A DNA stretch of 64,000 nucleotides from Alloascoidea africana (GCA_030581615.1 JAKTTT010000067.1:55527-119526); one strand, 5' to 3'. Positions 11,047 to 22,167 are shown, counted from the first letter of the stretch. Notes: generated from the letters alone by a model not told the origin. Numbers and translations: made by a program.

Positions 11047-12695
11047 TCAATCGGTCAGTATAGAAGAAGAGCCAACAATAGCAATGCCAATGAACATGAA
11101 AGTAACAACTCGCCCTTGGCTACCACCAAAAGAGATTGCGCTTGCAAACATCTGAAAACCAATGAGACACATTATTCCGCTTGTAACACAAATAAGGACC
11201 CCATAAACCAACGCCAGATCGATCTCATTAGTATCATCAGGTCCATTCTGATCGGCGCGCCTGGAAAACACGAGCCATGCCAACAGAGCACCCAGCGGCT
11301 GACTCATTCCTCCTAGAAAAGACCCAATAAGAACAGCTTTGAGCCTATTTCCCAAGGCCAAGAAAAGAGGAACAGTAATTGTGAATCCTTCTGCGAAATT
11401 ATGAATTGCTAATGCCGAAAACACAGAAAGTCCCAATTCTTTATTGGCATGGTTTGTGGCAAAAGTTATAAATCCTTCTGGCAATTTATGGAGCGTTATT
11501 GCAACTATAGTCTCAAGGGCTATTGTGAAAATTCTAGATTTCGGAGTTAGATAGTGATAATGATGAAGTTCATCCGGGGCTCCATGATCTGAGCGTGTGG
11601 TCGAAGAAGAGCTGTGGACTGAAGGAGGTCTTGACGAGATCAAAGATACTTCCAGGTCTTCTTCATGGCCACTATGATTAGCCAAATCGTTATTGGATTG
11701 TGTCTGAGTAAAATTGGGGTTGGATTGCTTTACTGATATATTATAGCTGATTCGTCTCTGAATCGAGTCGTAGTACTTTAACTCGGAAGCTGGTTTTGTC
11801 GGAGTCGTCGTTAAACTTGAACTGTGCAAAGTTCTTCCTGATTTTTGACTTTTCAATCTTTTTGATGTTTCGTGTCCATCTTGGTGAATCTGTTCAATCT
11901 CTTCATATTTCGCAATCAGATTTAAATCAGAAGACACGTAACCCATACATTTACCTTCAGCCACCACTTTGCCTTTGATAGCCTGTGCAATGTCTACAAT
12001 CGATGTTCGCTGCTTCAAAGATAAATAAGATGGTCTTGCGTCAAGACGATAGGAGACAAGTGGCGATCTTTCAGATTGCGACTGCAATTCGGAGTTTCCA
12101 TGGGCATGACTATGATTATGTTCATGCTGACGATGATGATGATTATTATGATGGGAGTGGCCATGAGTATCGTCTTGTTCCTCGTTGTCATTGTGATTTT
12201 TATCATCTCCATCATGTGCACAATGCACAATACTTTCACTCGTAAATGCATGAATCACTACGTTCAAAAGGCCACAAAACCCAGCTCCCAAAGCAAATCC
12301 CAATAGAATCAAAGCATTATACAATCTTGGAGAGTCTGCCAACGCAGGAGCCTTTTTCAAATAGCTTGCGCCGCTTGGCAATAACCGATACAGAGATGTA
12401 AAGATCTACGGGGCAAGAGAATCTCGGATTAGAAGTGATCACTCTCATAACAATCTTAACGACAAATACTTACCAAGCTACCACTTGAAATGGACAAACT
12501 CAGAACTAGAAAAGTCCAGTTTTCCACCAGGTTCAACGGTTTGCTCTTGCTTAGCCGTGGGAAAAGTACACGATACAGGACATCAAAACAGATAGTAAGA
12601 CACCCAAAAATGCACATTGCACTGCTCAACAAGACCAGAATCCATCCTCTTTCATCATTGCTTAATTCATCTGGGAACAGAGAAAGGAAAACCAT
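11047..12695 (-). CDS. ZRT3: Vacuolar zinc transporter, ZIP family, one intron
   Basis: Exports zinc from the vacuole to the cytosol. Exon 1 is 12695-12474 (74 codons), exon 2 is 12405-11047; together 526 residues (S. cerevisiae Zrt3 is about 500). The intron 12473-12406 (68 nt) has GTAAGT, a CTAAT branch and TAG, phase 0, and joins ISSGSL to IFTSLYRLL inside a helix. A long cytosolic or lumenal loop is very rich in His, Asp and Asn (HGHSHHNNHHHRQHEHNHSH), a zinc-binding feature. The ZIP metal-site helices are intact: HKLPEGFITFATNHA and LAIHNFAEGF. About eight transmembrane segments are visible. No palindromic zinc-responsive element was found upstream. Confidence 0.94.
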
Positions 12696-13796
12696 AGTAC
12701 TGTGGTTCAGTCTGGGAGGTAGAAGGAGTTTTGGGACTAATCAGTCTACAGCAACGAATAGCAAGGTTGACTTTCTTCCCGCTTATATATCTTTACAGTT
12801 CCAACCAAGACTTCTCAGCGCGTGTGCTAAAAGCGAGAAAAGGGGTACATGGGCTGGCTACAGTGACTTTCTTTTTGAATTTAGCGTCCTTTATCTTGTG
12901 GCTACCCAGATGCTGTGACCCTCCCTTCCAGACACGGATCATGATAGTCGACCATCAAAGCTTGATTTGGTTCGCGTCAGTAGCAGAGTATGGACAAACA
13001 GCGCCATCAGAGAGCAGATTTGTACCTTGACGCTGAGATTCTTTTTCTACAAATGGCTTTATCCTTGACGAGTTGAAAAGGAGTTGGATTTGCTCTGATG
13101 CATTTTCTTCTTTTGACGGCATAGTTTTGTCTGGAGCTGCATGTGGGCCATGTTTTTGGACTATACCCCAAATCACAAATCACAGGTCAACGCCATGCCA
13201 CAATCATAAAAACAAGCCGCGAATCTTGCAATCAAGAGCTCTGATCACAGTGAACACAGACTTGGTGGTTAGAGACACCACCCGGAGGATCTGATCACGA
13301 GAGCTCATTGCAAATTCTGGCAATCTTGCTATCTCTCAAGCTCTTATGACCTGGATCTTAGCTATCAAGACTGTTCAACTGGATCAGAGATTTTGATTTC
13401 AAAGATTCCATCCAATCTTCATAAATATCACGTACAATGTGATCGGACTCTGGCACCGAAAGGTACTAACTTTCTACGCGCTTTTCCAACACATACACAA
13501 ATAAAGTGTTTCAAAAATAAAAATAGCTTTGCTCTTTAGATTAAAACACCAAGTCAACAATCGTAACACGTAAATGTCTTCTAATGTTATACTGTGCAAT
13601 GAAAACATGCTATAATCGAAGAGAGTTGAGTTCTAGAAGGTATACATCAAAATAGCAAATCAGACGAGATCCACTGATTTGGAGGATAAATTTCCCTGTG
13701 AGATTTGTAGTATACCAAAGTTTTTTATGCCATAAAATTAACAAAAATGATGAAAAATATTGCTTCTGTAAACATTCTAACCCTTTCTCTTGGCTC
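12696..13796. other. Intergenic with an inverted-repeat structure
   Basis: 1.1 kb upstream of ZRT3 and downstream of the SLC35F6-like gene. No coding match. It contains a nested inverted repeat at 13226-13313, listed separately. Confidence 0.55.
13226..13313. repeat. Imperfect inverted repeat with inner hairpin
   Basis: The outer arms share TTGCAAT, GAGCTC and GATCAC blocks: 13226-13248 against the complement of 13293-13313. Inside lies a perfect 6-bp stem, GGTGGT at 13264-13269 with ACCACC at 13277-13282 and a 7-nt loop. It may be a folded RNA, a factor-binding palindrome or chance. Confidence 0.5.
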
Positions 13797-15136
13797 TTAC
13801 ATTCGTTCAATCTGCTCATCAACGCCATCAAGAACGTGTTTATGCTCTTCCTTGTCAATCTTAATAACACCATTGAAAACAAGTGTTCCAGTAACCAGAA
13901 GGATGAATCCAAAGAGCTGCAAAACCTTGAAAGTCTCCCATCCCAAGCTCATAGATACGAGCCATACTAACAGCGTCCTGCATGTGTCGATCGTTGATCT
14001 GGAGGTTGCGCTTAAAGTGTTTGTCAAAGATATACCAAAGTAGTTGAAAGAGGCGATCGAGATCATGATGAGGATTGATGAGTAGAGCACGTTCGGATTC
14101 GTGTAGAACATTTGGTAGAAGCTGGTGTTTATATCAAAGATGGACCCTGGGTTTCTCAGTCCTACAAAAAGATGTAGAAAAATCATCGCAACCAAGGTAA
14201 GAATTGTTCCCGAAAGACCCTCATATCCCACCAGTTTCAAAGGGACTACCTCATATCGGGACATTATATGCTCCTCGACGACAAACTGAGAAGCGGTAAA
14301 AACCTGACCCAGTAGAACAAGGGTTATTCCAACTGCAACGAGAATTGCGGAAACTTGCTTCAACCCTGTAGCACCGTCGCCATCAACGTCCGAGGATGAA
14401 GAACCTTGGCTGCCTGCAAAACCAACAACGGCTACTCCCAACGTGACGACAAACAGACTGACCCATTCAACTTTGGTTACCCTTGACTTTAGGAAAATGA
14501 CGCTAAACACGGCGACGAAGAGAACTAACGAGCCTCGCGTCATTTGGTATATAGATACTGGCGTGTACATGAGCCCTATGTTCATGAGGGTGGTGCCGCA
14601 CAGATCACAGGTGGCGGGGATCGCCAAGAGAATGGATTCTCTAAACGACATGTGTTTTCTGACTGATGCTCGGGCTACACTAATATTCGTCTCGTTGCCA
14701 TCGGCACCAGAGTCTGAGCCGTAGCCGGAGACAGAAGAATGTGCCGCAGATGGTGATTCTGTGGAGTTGAGAGGTTGATACGACGTATCGTTGGATAGGT
14801 GTGCCACCAGCCTCTTAAACTGAGCCTTGACCATGTCAAAATTTAAATAGAAATAGACGAGCCAGCACGAAGTCTCTCCGATAAACATCTGGAGAGTCTG
14901 GAGTACCGGCTGCTCGAAGTACTCCCACTTTTCAGGGTCAGGATCATCGCAGTTTCCAACACATTGGTTATCTTGGAACTTTGTGAGCAATGAGTTGGCA
15001 CAGCCACAGGTTATCGTGCCTATGACCAAAATCAATATCTGGAAGAGAAGAAAAGGTGTTAGATTCGCCGTACACCGGTACAGTATCCAAAGACCATCCG
15101 CTGGCCATCCCTTACAGTTACGTTGCTGTGAGTCAT
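13797..15136 (-). CDS. SLC35F6-type membrane carrier, DMT superfamily, one intron
   Basis: Ten-helix drug/metabolite-superfamily protein resembling human SLC35F6, a lysosomal/mitochondrial-associated carrier whose substrate is not settled. A seven-codon exon 1 (15136-15116, MTHSNVT) joins exon 2 (15038-13797) to give 420 residues. The intron 15115-15039 (77 nt) has GTAAGG, a TCTAAC branch and CAG, phase 0. Reading through the intron gives an unrelated N-terminus, whereas splicing yields ILILVIGTITCGCANSLL, which matches the family's helix 1. Family landmarks: MFIGETSCWLVYF, PATCDLCGTTLMNIGL, YQMTRGSLVLFVAVFS and the C-terminal LSATSRSTIDTCRTLLVW. A Ser/Gly-rich loop sits between helices 2 and 3. 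The first exon is inferred; an alternative upstream start is possible. Confidence 0.88.
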
Positions 15137-15739
15137 GTCGCGAGAGAGTAACAGAAGAGAGAAGAGGATTAAGGTTGATAGCGATAAGAAATGGTGTTAC
15201 GTAATCAGCATCACGTGCAAACAAATGGATGTTTGGTTGTATCTAAATGATTCATGATTCAAAGGTTTCGACAACATGGGAATTTCGGGCTTGTTTGACA
15301 TGCTAGTAGATGATCGATCTGTTTACGGAAGGACGAAGACGTAGTGGTAAACCAAGAAAAAGATGCAAGCCTTAAGCTACGAGACGCATACAAATGGAAC
15401 ACGATTCATATGACTTTGTTTTTAGATCGTAAAAACAAATGATAATTTACAAAAACATAAATGCTGTGAATGGTAGATAGCAGAGGTTAAATCTTAAGAG
15501 CAGTCATACAAACTTTGGGATTCAAATCTGTATAAGACGCTTTCAACAATGACTAAACATCTTGTTTAAATCTGGAAATTGGACAAAAAACTCTTGTATT
15601 GATATAGATTCTATAGCCAATTTTCTATGTTCTGCCTTCATTTTTTTCAGTCGCTCATTGTGCGCTTTGACAATTATCAACAAAACAGTGCTGAATCCTC
15701 TTTCCACATACAACGACCCAAAAATAAAAACAAAAGAGC
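15137..15739. other. Intergenic, no gene seen
   Basis: About 600 bp of AT-rich DNA between the SLC35F6-like start and the ATP15 stop. One short plus-strand frame (15562-15894) is only the antisense of ATP15 exon 2 extended. Confidence 0.55.
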
Positions 15740-16145
15740 TTAAGCGGATGGGGTCTGTTCAAGAGTCAATGGCTTGGGGGCACTGGCTTCACCTTTGGCC
15801 CACACTTGAAATCGAGCTTCGGAAACACTCCGTCTTTCAGCAGCAACTCTGGCCTCCTGCTTCAAAGAATTGCGTAGGATCTTGGCAGAAATAGCCAAAT
15901 ATTTGTTGAATCTTTAATGTTTTGAATCATTGTTAGTTTGTGGTTTATTCGTGATGATATTCCGGGGAATAGGTATTCATTTTGGACTATACGGCCTCTG
16001 ATTGGGTGCTTTTTTTGGTCGATCTTCAACACTCGGCGACAACTGGCTGTAGGAGACACAAAACGGAACCAAAAAAAGGCAAAAACTGTGAAAAGAAACA
16101 AATATAGCGGAATAACACTTACGAAACTGCTTTGGTAGCTGACAT
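15740..16145 (-). CDS. ATP15: Mitochondrial F1-ATPase epsilon subunit, small spliced gene
   Basis: 64-residue epsilon subunit of the F1 central stalk of mitochondrial ATP synthase. Exon 1 is 16145-16123 (23 nt) and exon 2 is 15911-15740 (172 nt). The 211-nt intron 16122-15912 has GTAAGT, a perfect ACTAAC branch and an AAG acceptor, and is longer than the coding sequence. The joined start MSATKAVSFNKYLAISAKIL aligns with S. cerevisiae Atp15 (62 residues) at MSA..., the Y..YL..AA core and SLK. The rest (RNSLKQEARVAAERR, then a C-terminal PKPLT) also fits. No cleaved presequence is expected in this family. Neither exon makes a long open frame, so this gene is easily missed. It shares a 271-bp divergent promoter with POL5. 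Confidence 0.87.
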
Positions 16146-16416
16146 TGTGGTAAAGTCTAGGAGAGAGAAAGGAAAGCTGGTGTTTGCGGTTTCCAGTAGC
16201 GGTTGAAGTTCGAAAAACGATTTCCTGGGTTCCGGGTCTGAAATATACGCGCATCATTGTGTAAATTCAGAACCCACACAATGATTACCTAATCCGAGGC
16301 CACGTGCAACGCATTTTTCTGGATCTGGTAACGAAAACATTTCAAAGACGATCGATGAGATTGATTTTGGGCTTATAGCCAACTCCTCAGATTTGTTTTT
16401 TGGAAGATTGTTTACG

Positions 16417-19400
16417 ATGGGAGTATCGAAAGACCATTACTATAGATTGTCCAGTGACCTGCAAGACGAAAGAATTTCGGCTGGGAAGGCTCTGGTTAAA
16501 GAGCTTTCAGATATTGGCGCTGAAGAGGATTGGAGATACGCGATCAACAGACTTATTCGAGGGTTATCCAGTTCTCGTGCCTCCAGTCGGTTGGGGTTTT
16601 CGATGACTCTTATGGAACTACTGGATATCTGTTCGAAGGGCAACCCAAAGTATAAATTGTCAGTCCAGGACTTTGTTCAAGATTTGAAAAAACAGACTGC
16701 TACGAGTTCTTCAATGACTGGCAAAGAGGTGAAAAATGTTTTACTGGGACGGTTGGTAGGACTTAATTGTCTTGCTGAAACTCCTAATCTATTTACGAAT
16801 TCAGATGACGTGGCTACAGAGTATACTGTGTTTGTGGAAACTTCTTTGGAACTGCGGGAGCAAAAATCGTGGATACGAGAAGGTTGTGTTTCTCATATCT
16901 GCAAATTACTGAGACAACTGATAGAATACAACAGTAACGTTGCCAAGGAAAACAAACTCGATATGGATGCCATTTTCAAGAGTACTTTTGAACAGATTGA
17001 AAATTATGGTCTTGCCTTGACGCCAGATGGAATTTCAGTCTATCTTACTGTTCCCTCAAAGTATAGAACTATGTCACTTGGCATTGTAACCAAAGGTTGG
17101 AAATATGGGAATCCTTTGTCCTCGGGAAACATTCCACTTTTAGCAAAAGTTCTTAAAGAAGAACCAGTATCCGATAATGGTGAGGAGGAAGAAGGCGGTA
17201 CGAAGAATCAACAAAAGGGGATTCCCAGAGCCAAATTGCATTCTTCTTGGGATATGATTCTAAAAGAGATTGTTTCGGGGGGCTCTGGGACACCGGACCA
17301 AATCTCTAATAATGATGTTGAAGTGGATAATCATAAGAAAAAACGACGGAAAGTGAAAAAGTCCAAAGCTGGTAATGACCAGGAGGAGGCAACTATATCA
17401 CTAGAAAATTTTTGGAGAGCAGCAGTTGATGAGAATCTGTTTACACAGAACTCTTCCAATGAAAAGAAATTCTGGGGGTTTCAACTTTTTAACGAGTTTT
17501 TGGAAGCATGTGAAGCCAACGATTCTCAAATTGATGCGATTTTCAGCCAAAATTTTGTACGGTGTTTGGCCAACCATTCGAACGATTCTTCTCGAATGCT
17601 TCACATGGCCTCAAAAAGTGCATTGCAACATATTGAAAAAGTGGCATTGGAACAACCGCTAAAGACCAAGTTTATGATGAAGCAATTTATTATCCCGAAG
17701 CATCAAGGAGGGGCTACATTCAATAGTATAGTAAGGCCAAGCGTTGTGGAAGCTGTTCTCAGACAACTCACTCTGCAATCAGTCTTGGATGTGGTTGATG
17801 TGCTGGATAAGTTTTTCTTCGGAGAGCATGAGAAGCCGGAAAGGGTCCAGAGATGGATTCTTGATAGGTATCTCAGACTGGTGCGTTTTCACAAGAAGAG
17901 TATTACAACCAATTCCGAATTTACAGCAGCTACGGATAAGATTTTGGAGAGTCTTGTTTTATACGGTTATTTTGTGTATGAGGATAACAGAGTATCGGAA
18001 GAAGTTAGCAAAATTGCAAGGGATCGGCTAAACTCGATTTTGGGAGATATTATATCCATTAGAAGACAGGATGGTAATTCATGGCCTTATAAAGCTCTCA
18101 GTATAATATTGGAGACTGAGGTGAAGGTTAAAGAGGCCAATTCTGGGGAGATTAGATTACGACTTGAATTTGATGAAGACGAGGAGTTGACAACGCTTTT
18201 AAGCAAGACTTTGAAGACGTTGACCAAGATCCGTAAAACGAGATTTTCATCTTTGCATACGGATACATCTCAACTCTATGCATTTGAGCTTCTTTTTTCG
18301 ATGGTTTTACTCCAATTTTACTCTGGTGATGATGTTGAGGCGATACCTGTTCTTCAGGAATTAAACGCATGTTACAAATCAATTTCGGGGAAACAGGGGG
18401 CAAACGAGGGGGATGATACAGTTGACTCGCCTCAAGTATTGACGGAGGTGATTCTAAGTTTTATAACTAGGAAATCGAATCTTTTGAAAAAGTTATCGGT
18501 AACTGTTTGGTCGAGTTTTTGTCCTTTTATAACTAGACAAAGTTTACAACTACTTTATGATGTATTGGAAACGAAGGAAAACAAACAGGGACAAAGTGCA
18601 CTTTTTGATTATGAAGGTGCTGATGACGAAGATGAGGAAATGGACGATGTAGATGCAGACACGGAGTTGGTTAATGAACAAGAGCATGTGAGCGAGAATG
18701 AGAGTGAGAGTGAAAGCGAGACTAAAGATGATGCTTCGCTCAGTGATAACTCACTTGAAGAATCTTCAGATGATGAAACCATTGGTAATGATGCGATTGC
18801 AGAGGTTGATAAAAAAGCCAGTATTGCGCTTGCAAAGGCACTTGGAATTAGTGAACACCGTGAGGGATCTGCAGAAACCACCGGTAGCTCGTCCACAGGA
18901 GGGTCGACGGATCACGATGATGAAGATGAAGAAGAAGAAGATGACGATGATGACGATGAAGAATCAATGGATGATGAGCAAATGATTGCAATTGACGAAC
19001 AACTTTCACAGATTTTCAAGGATAGGAAAGAAGCGCTTGAGGCAGTGGCTACTGGTTCCAAAAGGAAGATTGAGGTACAGGATGCGAGAGAGAACATGAT
19101 TCAATTCAAGGCCAGGATTTTGGAGCTTTTGGAAGCATTTATCACGGTACAACCGTTGAATCCTCTTATTTTGACGATGATTTCGCCCATTATTTCGATG
19201 ATACGTATTACACTTGATAAAAATCTGGGAAATAAGGCGCGTGAATTGTTGAAAACCAAGATTATACAAAATTCCAAGCTTCCCTCGCTTGTTGTGAACG
19301 CTTTAGATGAGGCCGAAGATGGTGAGGGTGAGGGCAAGGTTGAGGCCAAAGATGGGTATTTGATTATGGGGGCTGAGTACATTTCGATTCAATTGCTGGT

Positions 19401-19854
19401 GTCTCAGATCCAGGACCTTCAGATAGAGGCGAGAAAGTCTCCACATTTGGCGCATGGAATGGCATGTAACCAAGCGTGTCTTTTTTTGGCGAAGATTTTA
19501 TGCAATCATAATTTTCCCAAAATGGTGCCTATTATTGTTGATATTTATGCTTCCAGTTTGAAAAAATGGGCGCTTGAAAAAACGGACAAGGTACAATCAT
19601 CGCTTTTTTTTGGTATAATCAATTGGCTTGGGTCAGTTAGGGGTGAGGAAAAGAATCAAGGTGTTAGCAAGACGAGCGGGAAAAAGCGGAAAAGAGAGAA
19701 TGAGTATGATTTTGGAGAAGTCGATGAGAAAGAGGCTTTGAAAACAAGTCAGAAAAAGGCACTCAAGCCCAAACCCCAACCCAAAAGACCCAAGACGAAG
19801 ACTAAGACTAAGACTAAGACTAAGGCGAAAAAGTCCAAAAAGGCAAGAGATTGA
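16417..19854 (+). CDS. POL5: Pol5/MYBBP1A family nucleolar protein
   Basis: 1145-residue nucleolar protein. Despite the name DNA polymerase V, the yeast homologue acts in ribosome biogenesis and rDNA transcription. The N-terminal block is diagnostic: DHYYRLSSDLQDERISAGKA, then the RLIRGLSSSRASSRLGFS segment. Two acidic, disordered stretches follow at about residues 730-800 and 830-860 (DDEDEEEEDDDDDDEE), then an alpha-helical region. The C-terminus is very basic; a KT repeat encoded by tandem AAGACT (19798-19836) continues into KAKKSKK, fitting nucleolar targeting. The frame is open upstream to 16393, but ATG 16417 gives the conserved start. Unspliced. Confidence 0.93.
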   Translation: MGVSKDHYYRLSSDLQDERISAGKALVKELSDIGAEEDWRYAINRLIRGLSSSRASSRLGFSMTLMELLDICSKGNPKYKLSVQDFVQDLKKQTATSSSMTGKEVKNVLLGRLVGLNCLAETPNLFTNSDDVATEYTVFVETSLELREQKSWIREGCVSHICKLLRQLIEYNSNVAKENKLDMDAIFKSTFEQIENYGLALTPDGISVYLTVPSKYRTMSLGIVTKGWKYGNPLSSGNIPLLAKVLKEEPVSDNGEEEEGGTKNQQKGIPRAKLHSSWDMILKEIVSGGSGTPDQISNNDVEVDNHKKKRRKVKKSKAGNDQEEATISLENFWRAAVDENLFTQNSSNEKKFWGFQLFNEFLEACEANDSQIDAIFSQNFVRCLANHSNDSSRMLHMASKSALQHIEKVALEQPLKTKFMMKQFIIPKHQGGATFNSIVRPSVVEAVLRQLTLQSVLDVVDVLDKFFFGEHEKPERVQRWILDRYLRLVRFHKKSITTNSEFTAATDKILESLVLYGYFVYEDNRVSEEVSKIARDRLNSILGDIISIRRQDGNSWPYKALSIILETEVKVKEANSGEIRLRLEFDEDEELTTLLSKTLKTLTKIRKTRFSSLHTDTSQLYAFELLFSMVLLQFYSGDDVEAIPVLQELNACYKSISGKQGANEGDDTVDSPQVLTEVILSFITRKSNLLKKLSVTVWSSFCPFITRQSLQLLYDVLETKENKQGQSALFDYEGADDEDEEMDDVDADTELVNEQEHVSENESESESETKDDASLSDNSLEESSDDETIGNDAIAEVDKKASIALAKALGISEHREGSAETTGSSSTGGSTDHDDEDEEEEDDDDDDEESMDDEQMIAIDEQLSQIFKDRKEALEAVATGSKRKIEVQDARENMIQFKARILELLEAFITVQPLNPLILTMISPIISMIRITLDKNLGNKARELLKTKIIQNSKLPSLVVNALDEAEDGEGEGKVEAKDGYLIMGAEYISIQLLVSQIQDLQIEARKSPHLAHGMACNQACLFLAKILCNHNFPKMVPIIVDIYASSLKKWALEKTDKVQSSLFFGIINWLGSVRGEEKNQGVSKTSGKKRKRENEYDFGEVDEKEALKTSQKKALKPKPQPKRPKTKTKTKTKTKAKKSKKARD

Positions 19855-20488
19855 AAATGTTGATCTGTAATCCAAAAATGTGTATATAAGAGACAATTGA
19901 ACTATCTTTTTATGGATGGGTAGGAAGAGGATTATTTACCAATAATGGTTTTTAAAGCAGGTATACATGACAAGTTTATCTCGTTATGCATATTTTATTT
20001 AGGTTAGTTTTGGGAGAAAAGATAAAGAGAAATATACAAAAAAAGCATTAAGCTAGCCGATTTAATAAAAGTGTATGGTTAGATAGAAATGAGTAAAAGA
20101 TGACTATGTGTGTGTATATAGTTTTAAAAAGCCCTCTATAAAAGTGAAATTGAAACTTGTCCAGTTTTCGTAATAACTTAAAAGTCAAAAAAAGATGATG
20201 AATGATGATGATTAGCAAATGGTCAAAGTGTTTAGATTTGAGAGTAAAAAATCGATTTTTCAATCAATCTCATAATGGATTAGTATATTTAGCAAATAAT
20301 AAGAGAAAAAAGCAAGATAAATCAAAAGCCTATCGATCTTGGATGCATTCCGATTGGTTGGTCTCTTCTCCGGCCATATATTTCATAAAATTGGTACCGT
20401 ACCCGCCACACCTTCCAAAAAAAAAACTAAAAATAATGGGTAACAGTATAAGCAAAAAAAGAATGATGATGATGATGATGATGATGAT
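19855..20488. other. Intergenic between convergent POL5 and PTC1
   Basis: 634 bp, very AT-rich, with both 3' regions. It ends in a trinucleotide run of GAT/ATG (about 20462-20487) directly beside the PTC1 stop codon. No gene seen. Confidence 0.55.
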
Positions 20489-21910
20489 TTAGTCAGATAG
20501 TATAGCACATTCTTGGTCGCTGTCGTCATCGTTTGTAAACAAGACGACAGAATCATGTCTAACGCCGCCATATCGGTATTTGCCGCAATAATAATCACGA
20601 TGTTCTTTTATGGAATCATAGGGATGTGAGGATGAAGGAGATTTCGAAGCAGTTCGAGGGGTTGAAGGATTGGATACAAATGAGGAAGAGGATGGGGTAG
20701 GGATATGTTGAGATGTGTCTGTTTTTGTTTCGAAAAAAGTGGGAGAGGAAGATGATGCGATTGTAGGGGATAGAGATATTGATATTTGGCGGAAAGTTGG
20801 AGAATGAGTGTTAGCGGAGGAGGAGTATGAGGAAGATCTGGAATGGACAATGGGGTCGATTTTGGCGGATTGTTGATGATTGTGGAGAAGATGATTTTTG
20901 TGGGGTTTTGTTTGTTTTGGAGGGAAAGAGAAGGAATGGCGGTATTCGAATGGTGGGGCGTAGTAGGGGTTGTTTTGGACAAGTTCGTCGTTAGCGTAGT
21001 CGTATCTTTTGAAGACCGGGGGGTTGTGGATTGTGGGATTAGTGGTATTGTTTGGAGATATGCGAATGACGGCACAGGTGATGTTGTCTGTGGAGCCCTT
21101 TTGTAGAGCTTTATTAACGATTATGTCGCAGGCCCTGTCACAAGGCATGTCGCAAGCCAGGTCGATTGCCTCTTGATCGTCAATTACATCCCAGACACCA
21201 TCACAGGCGATGATGAGGAGGACCGAGTCTGATTTGGACAGGTTTACTTGGGAGACTTGGGGACGGCAGATGATGCCACGATCTTTCATGTTTTGTTCGC
21301 CGCCTAGAGATCTTGTTATTGCGAGGCGGCCGTTAACTCTGCCATCAACAATGAAGCCGTCATGTTTGTTGATTCTGGCGATTTCTTGCAGGTTGTGGGG
21401 TTTGTGGTCAGTTGTCATTCGATAGGCGATTCCGTTGACGGATAGGACGGCTCTGGAGTCGCCCACGTTTGCGGTGAACAGGGAGTAGTGGGAGGCATTG
21501 TGGTTGTTCAGGTCTGGAGTCAGGTAGGCCAGGGACGCGGTACAGCCGGCCTTTGAGTTTGACTTGGCCAATTTAGCGCGCAGGGCAGAGTCGAGAGATG
21601 TGAAGGTGTTGTCGAGCAGTTTGGAAATGTCTTTGGATCCTGTGGGTCCTGTGGAGGGGGTGGAGCCTGTGGAGCCTGTGGATCCTGTGGAACCCATGGA
21701 GGCTGTCCGTGGTGAAGAAGATGCCGAGGTGAAATATTGGAGCAGATGGCGCTGGCACCAGCTGGAGGCGTCGGGCCCGGCGTAGCCGTCGAAGACCGCA
21801 CACAAGTGGCCGCGGAGGGGCGGGTCGACGGGGCCCAGGAGGCTTGCGTCCTCCATAGACGGCCTGAACCTGGGGTTGGGGTCTGAGCGGATTGCGTAGC
21901 AGAGGGTCAT
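20489..21910 (-). CDS. PTC1: PP2C-type Ser/Thr phosphatase, Ptc1-like
   Basis: Metal-dependent protein phosphatase that in yeast dampens the HOG and other MAPK pathways. From ATG 21910 it has 473 residues. PP2C motifs in order: SMEDAS (E20, D21), FDGYAG (D41, G42), GDSRAVL, DGRVNGRLAITRSLG, ACDGVWDVIDDQEA and GSTDNITCAVI. The DGHxG motif has Tyr instead of His, while the metal-binding Asp and Gly are kept. An insertion after YFTSA carries tandem Gly-Ser-Thr (about residues 65-85). A tail of roughly 190 residues, rich in Ser, Thr and Pro and absent from S. cerevisiae Ptc1 (281 residues), follows the catalytic domain. The frame stays open to an upstream ATG at 22141; the extra 77 residues are Arg/Cys/His-rich and unlike the family, so 21910 is preferred. 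Confidence 0.9.
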   Translation of the reverse strand: MTLCYAIRSDPNPRFRPSMEDASLLGPVDPPLRGHLCAVFDGYAGPDASSWCQRHLLQYFTSASSSPRTASMGSTGSTGSTGSTPSTGPTGSKDISKLLDNTFTSLDSALRAKLAKSNSKAGCTASLAYLTPDLNNHNASHYSLFTANVGDSRAVLSVNGIAYRMTTDHKPHNLQEIARINKHDGFIVDGRVNGRLAITRSLGGEQNMKDRGIICRPQVSQVNLSKSDSVLLIIACDGVWDVIDDQEAIDLACDMPCDRACDIIVNKALQKGSTDNITCAVIRISPNNTTNPTIHNPPVFKRYDYANDELVQNNPYYAPPFEYRHSFSFPPKQTKPHKNHLLHNHQQSAKIDPIVHSRSSSYSSSANTHSPTFRQISISLSPTIASSSSPTFFETKTDTSQHIPTPSSSSFVSNPSTPRTASKSPSSSHPYDSIKEHRDYYCGKYRYGGVRHDSVVLFTNDDDSDQECAILSD

Positions 21911-22167
21911 CGTGGTGGCAGAGAAGGAGGTTTCCGGGCCCGCCCGCGCGATCCGGCGAGCTGCCAGCAGACACTGGAAGAGGGTGTGTGGGTGTTCGTG
22001 TGGGTGCTCGTGCCCGTGCCCGGTGTGCCGGCACGTGAGCACGCACGTGACAGCGCTGCTCTGGGTTCGTTTGGGGGCTCTCAGCCGTGCGGCGGCACGT
22101 GGGCGCGCGCCGCAGCCAATCAGCGGGCGGCAGCGGTGCATGTGGAGATCTGGGGAAGCGCCGCGAT

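Noticed and set aside
20608-21106. Open frames on both strands inside the PTC1 tail
   Set aside because: Shadow frames caused by Ser/Pro low-complexity codons; the PTC1 frame explains the conserved sequence.
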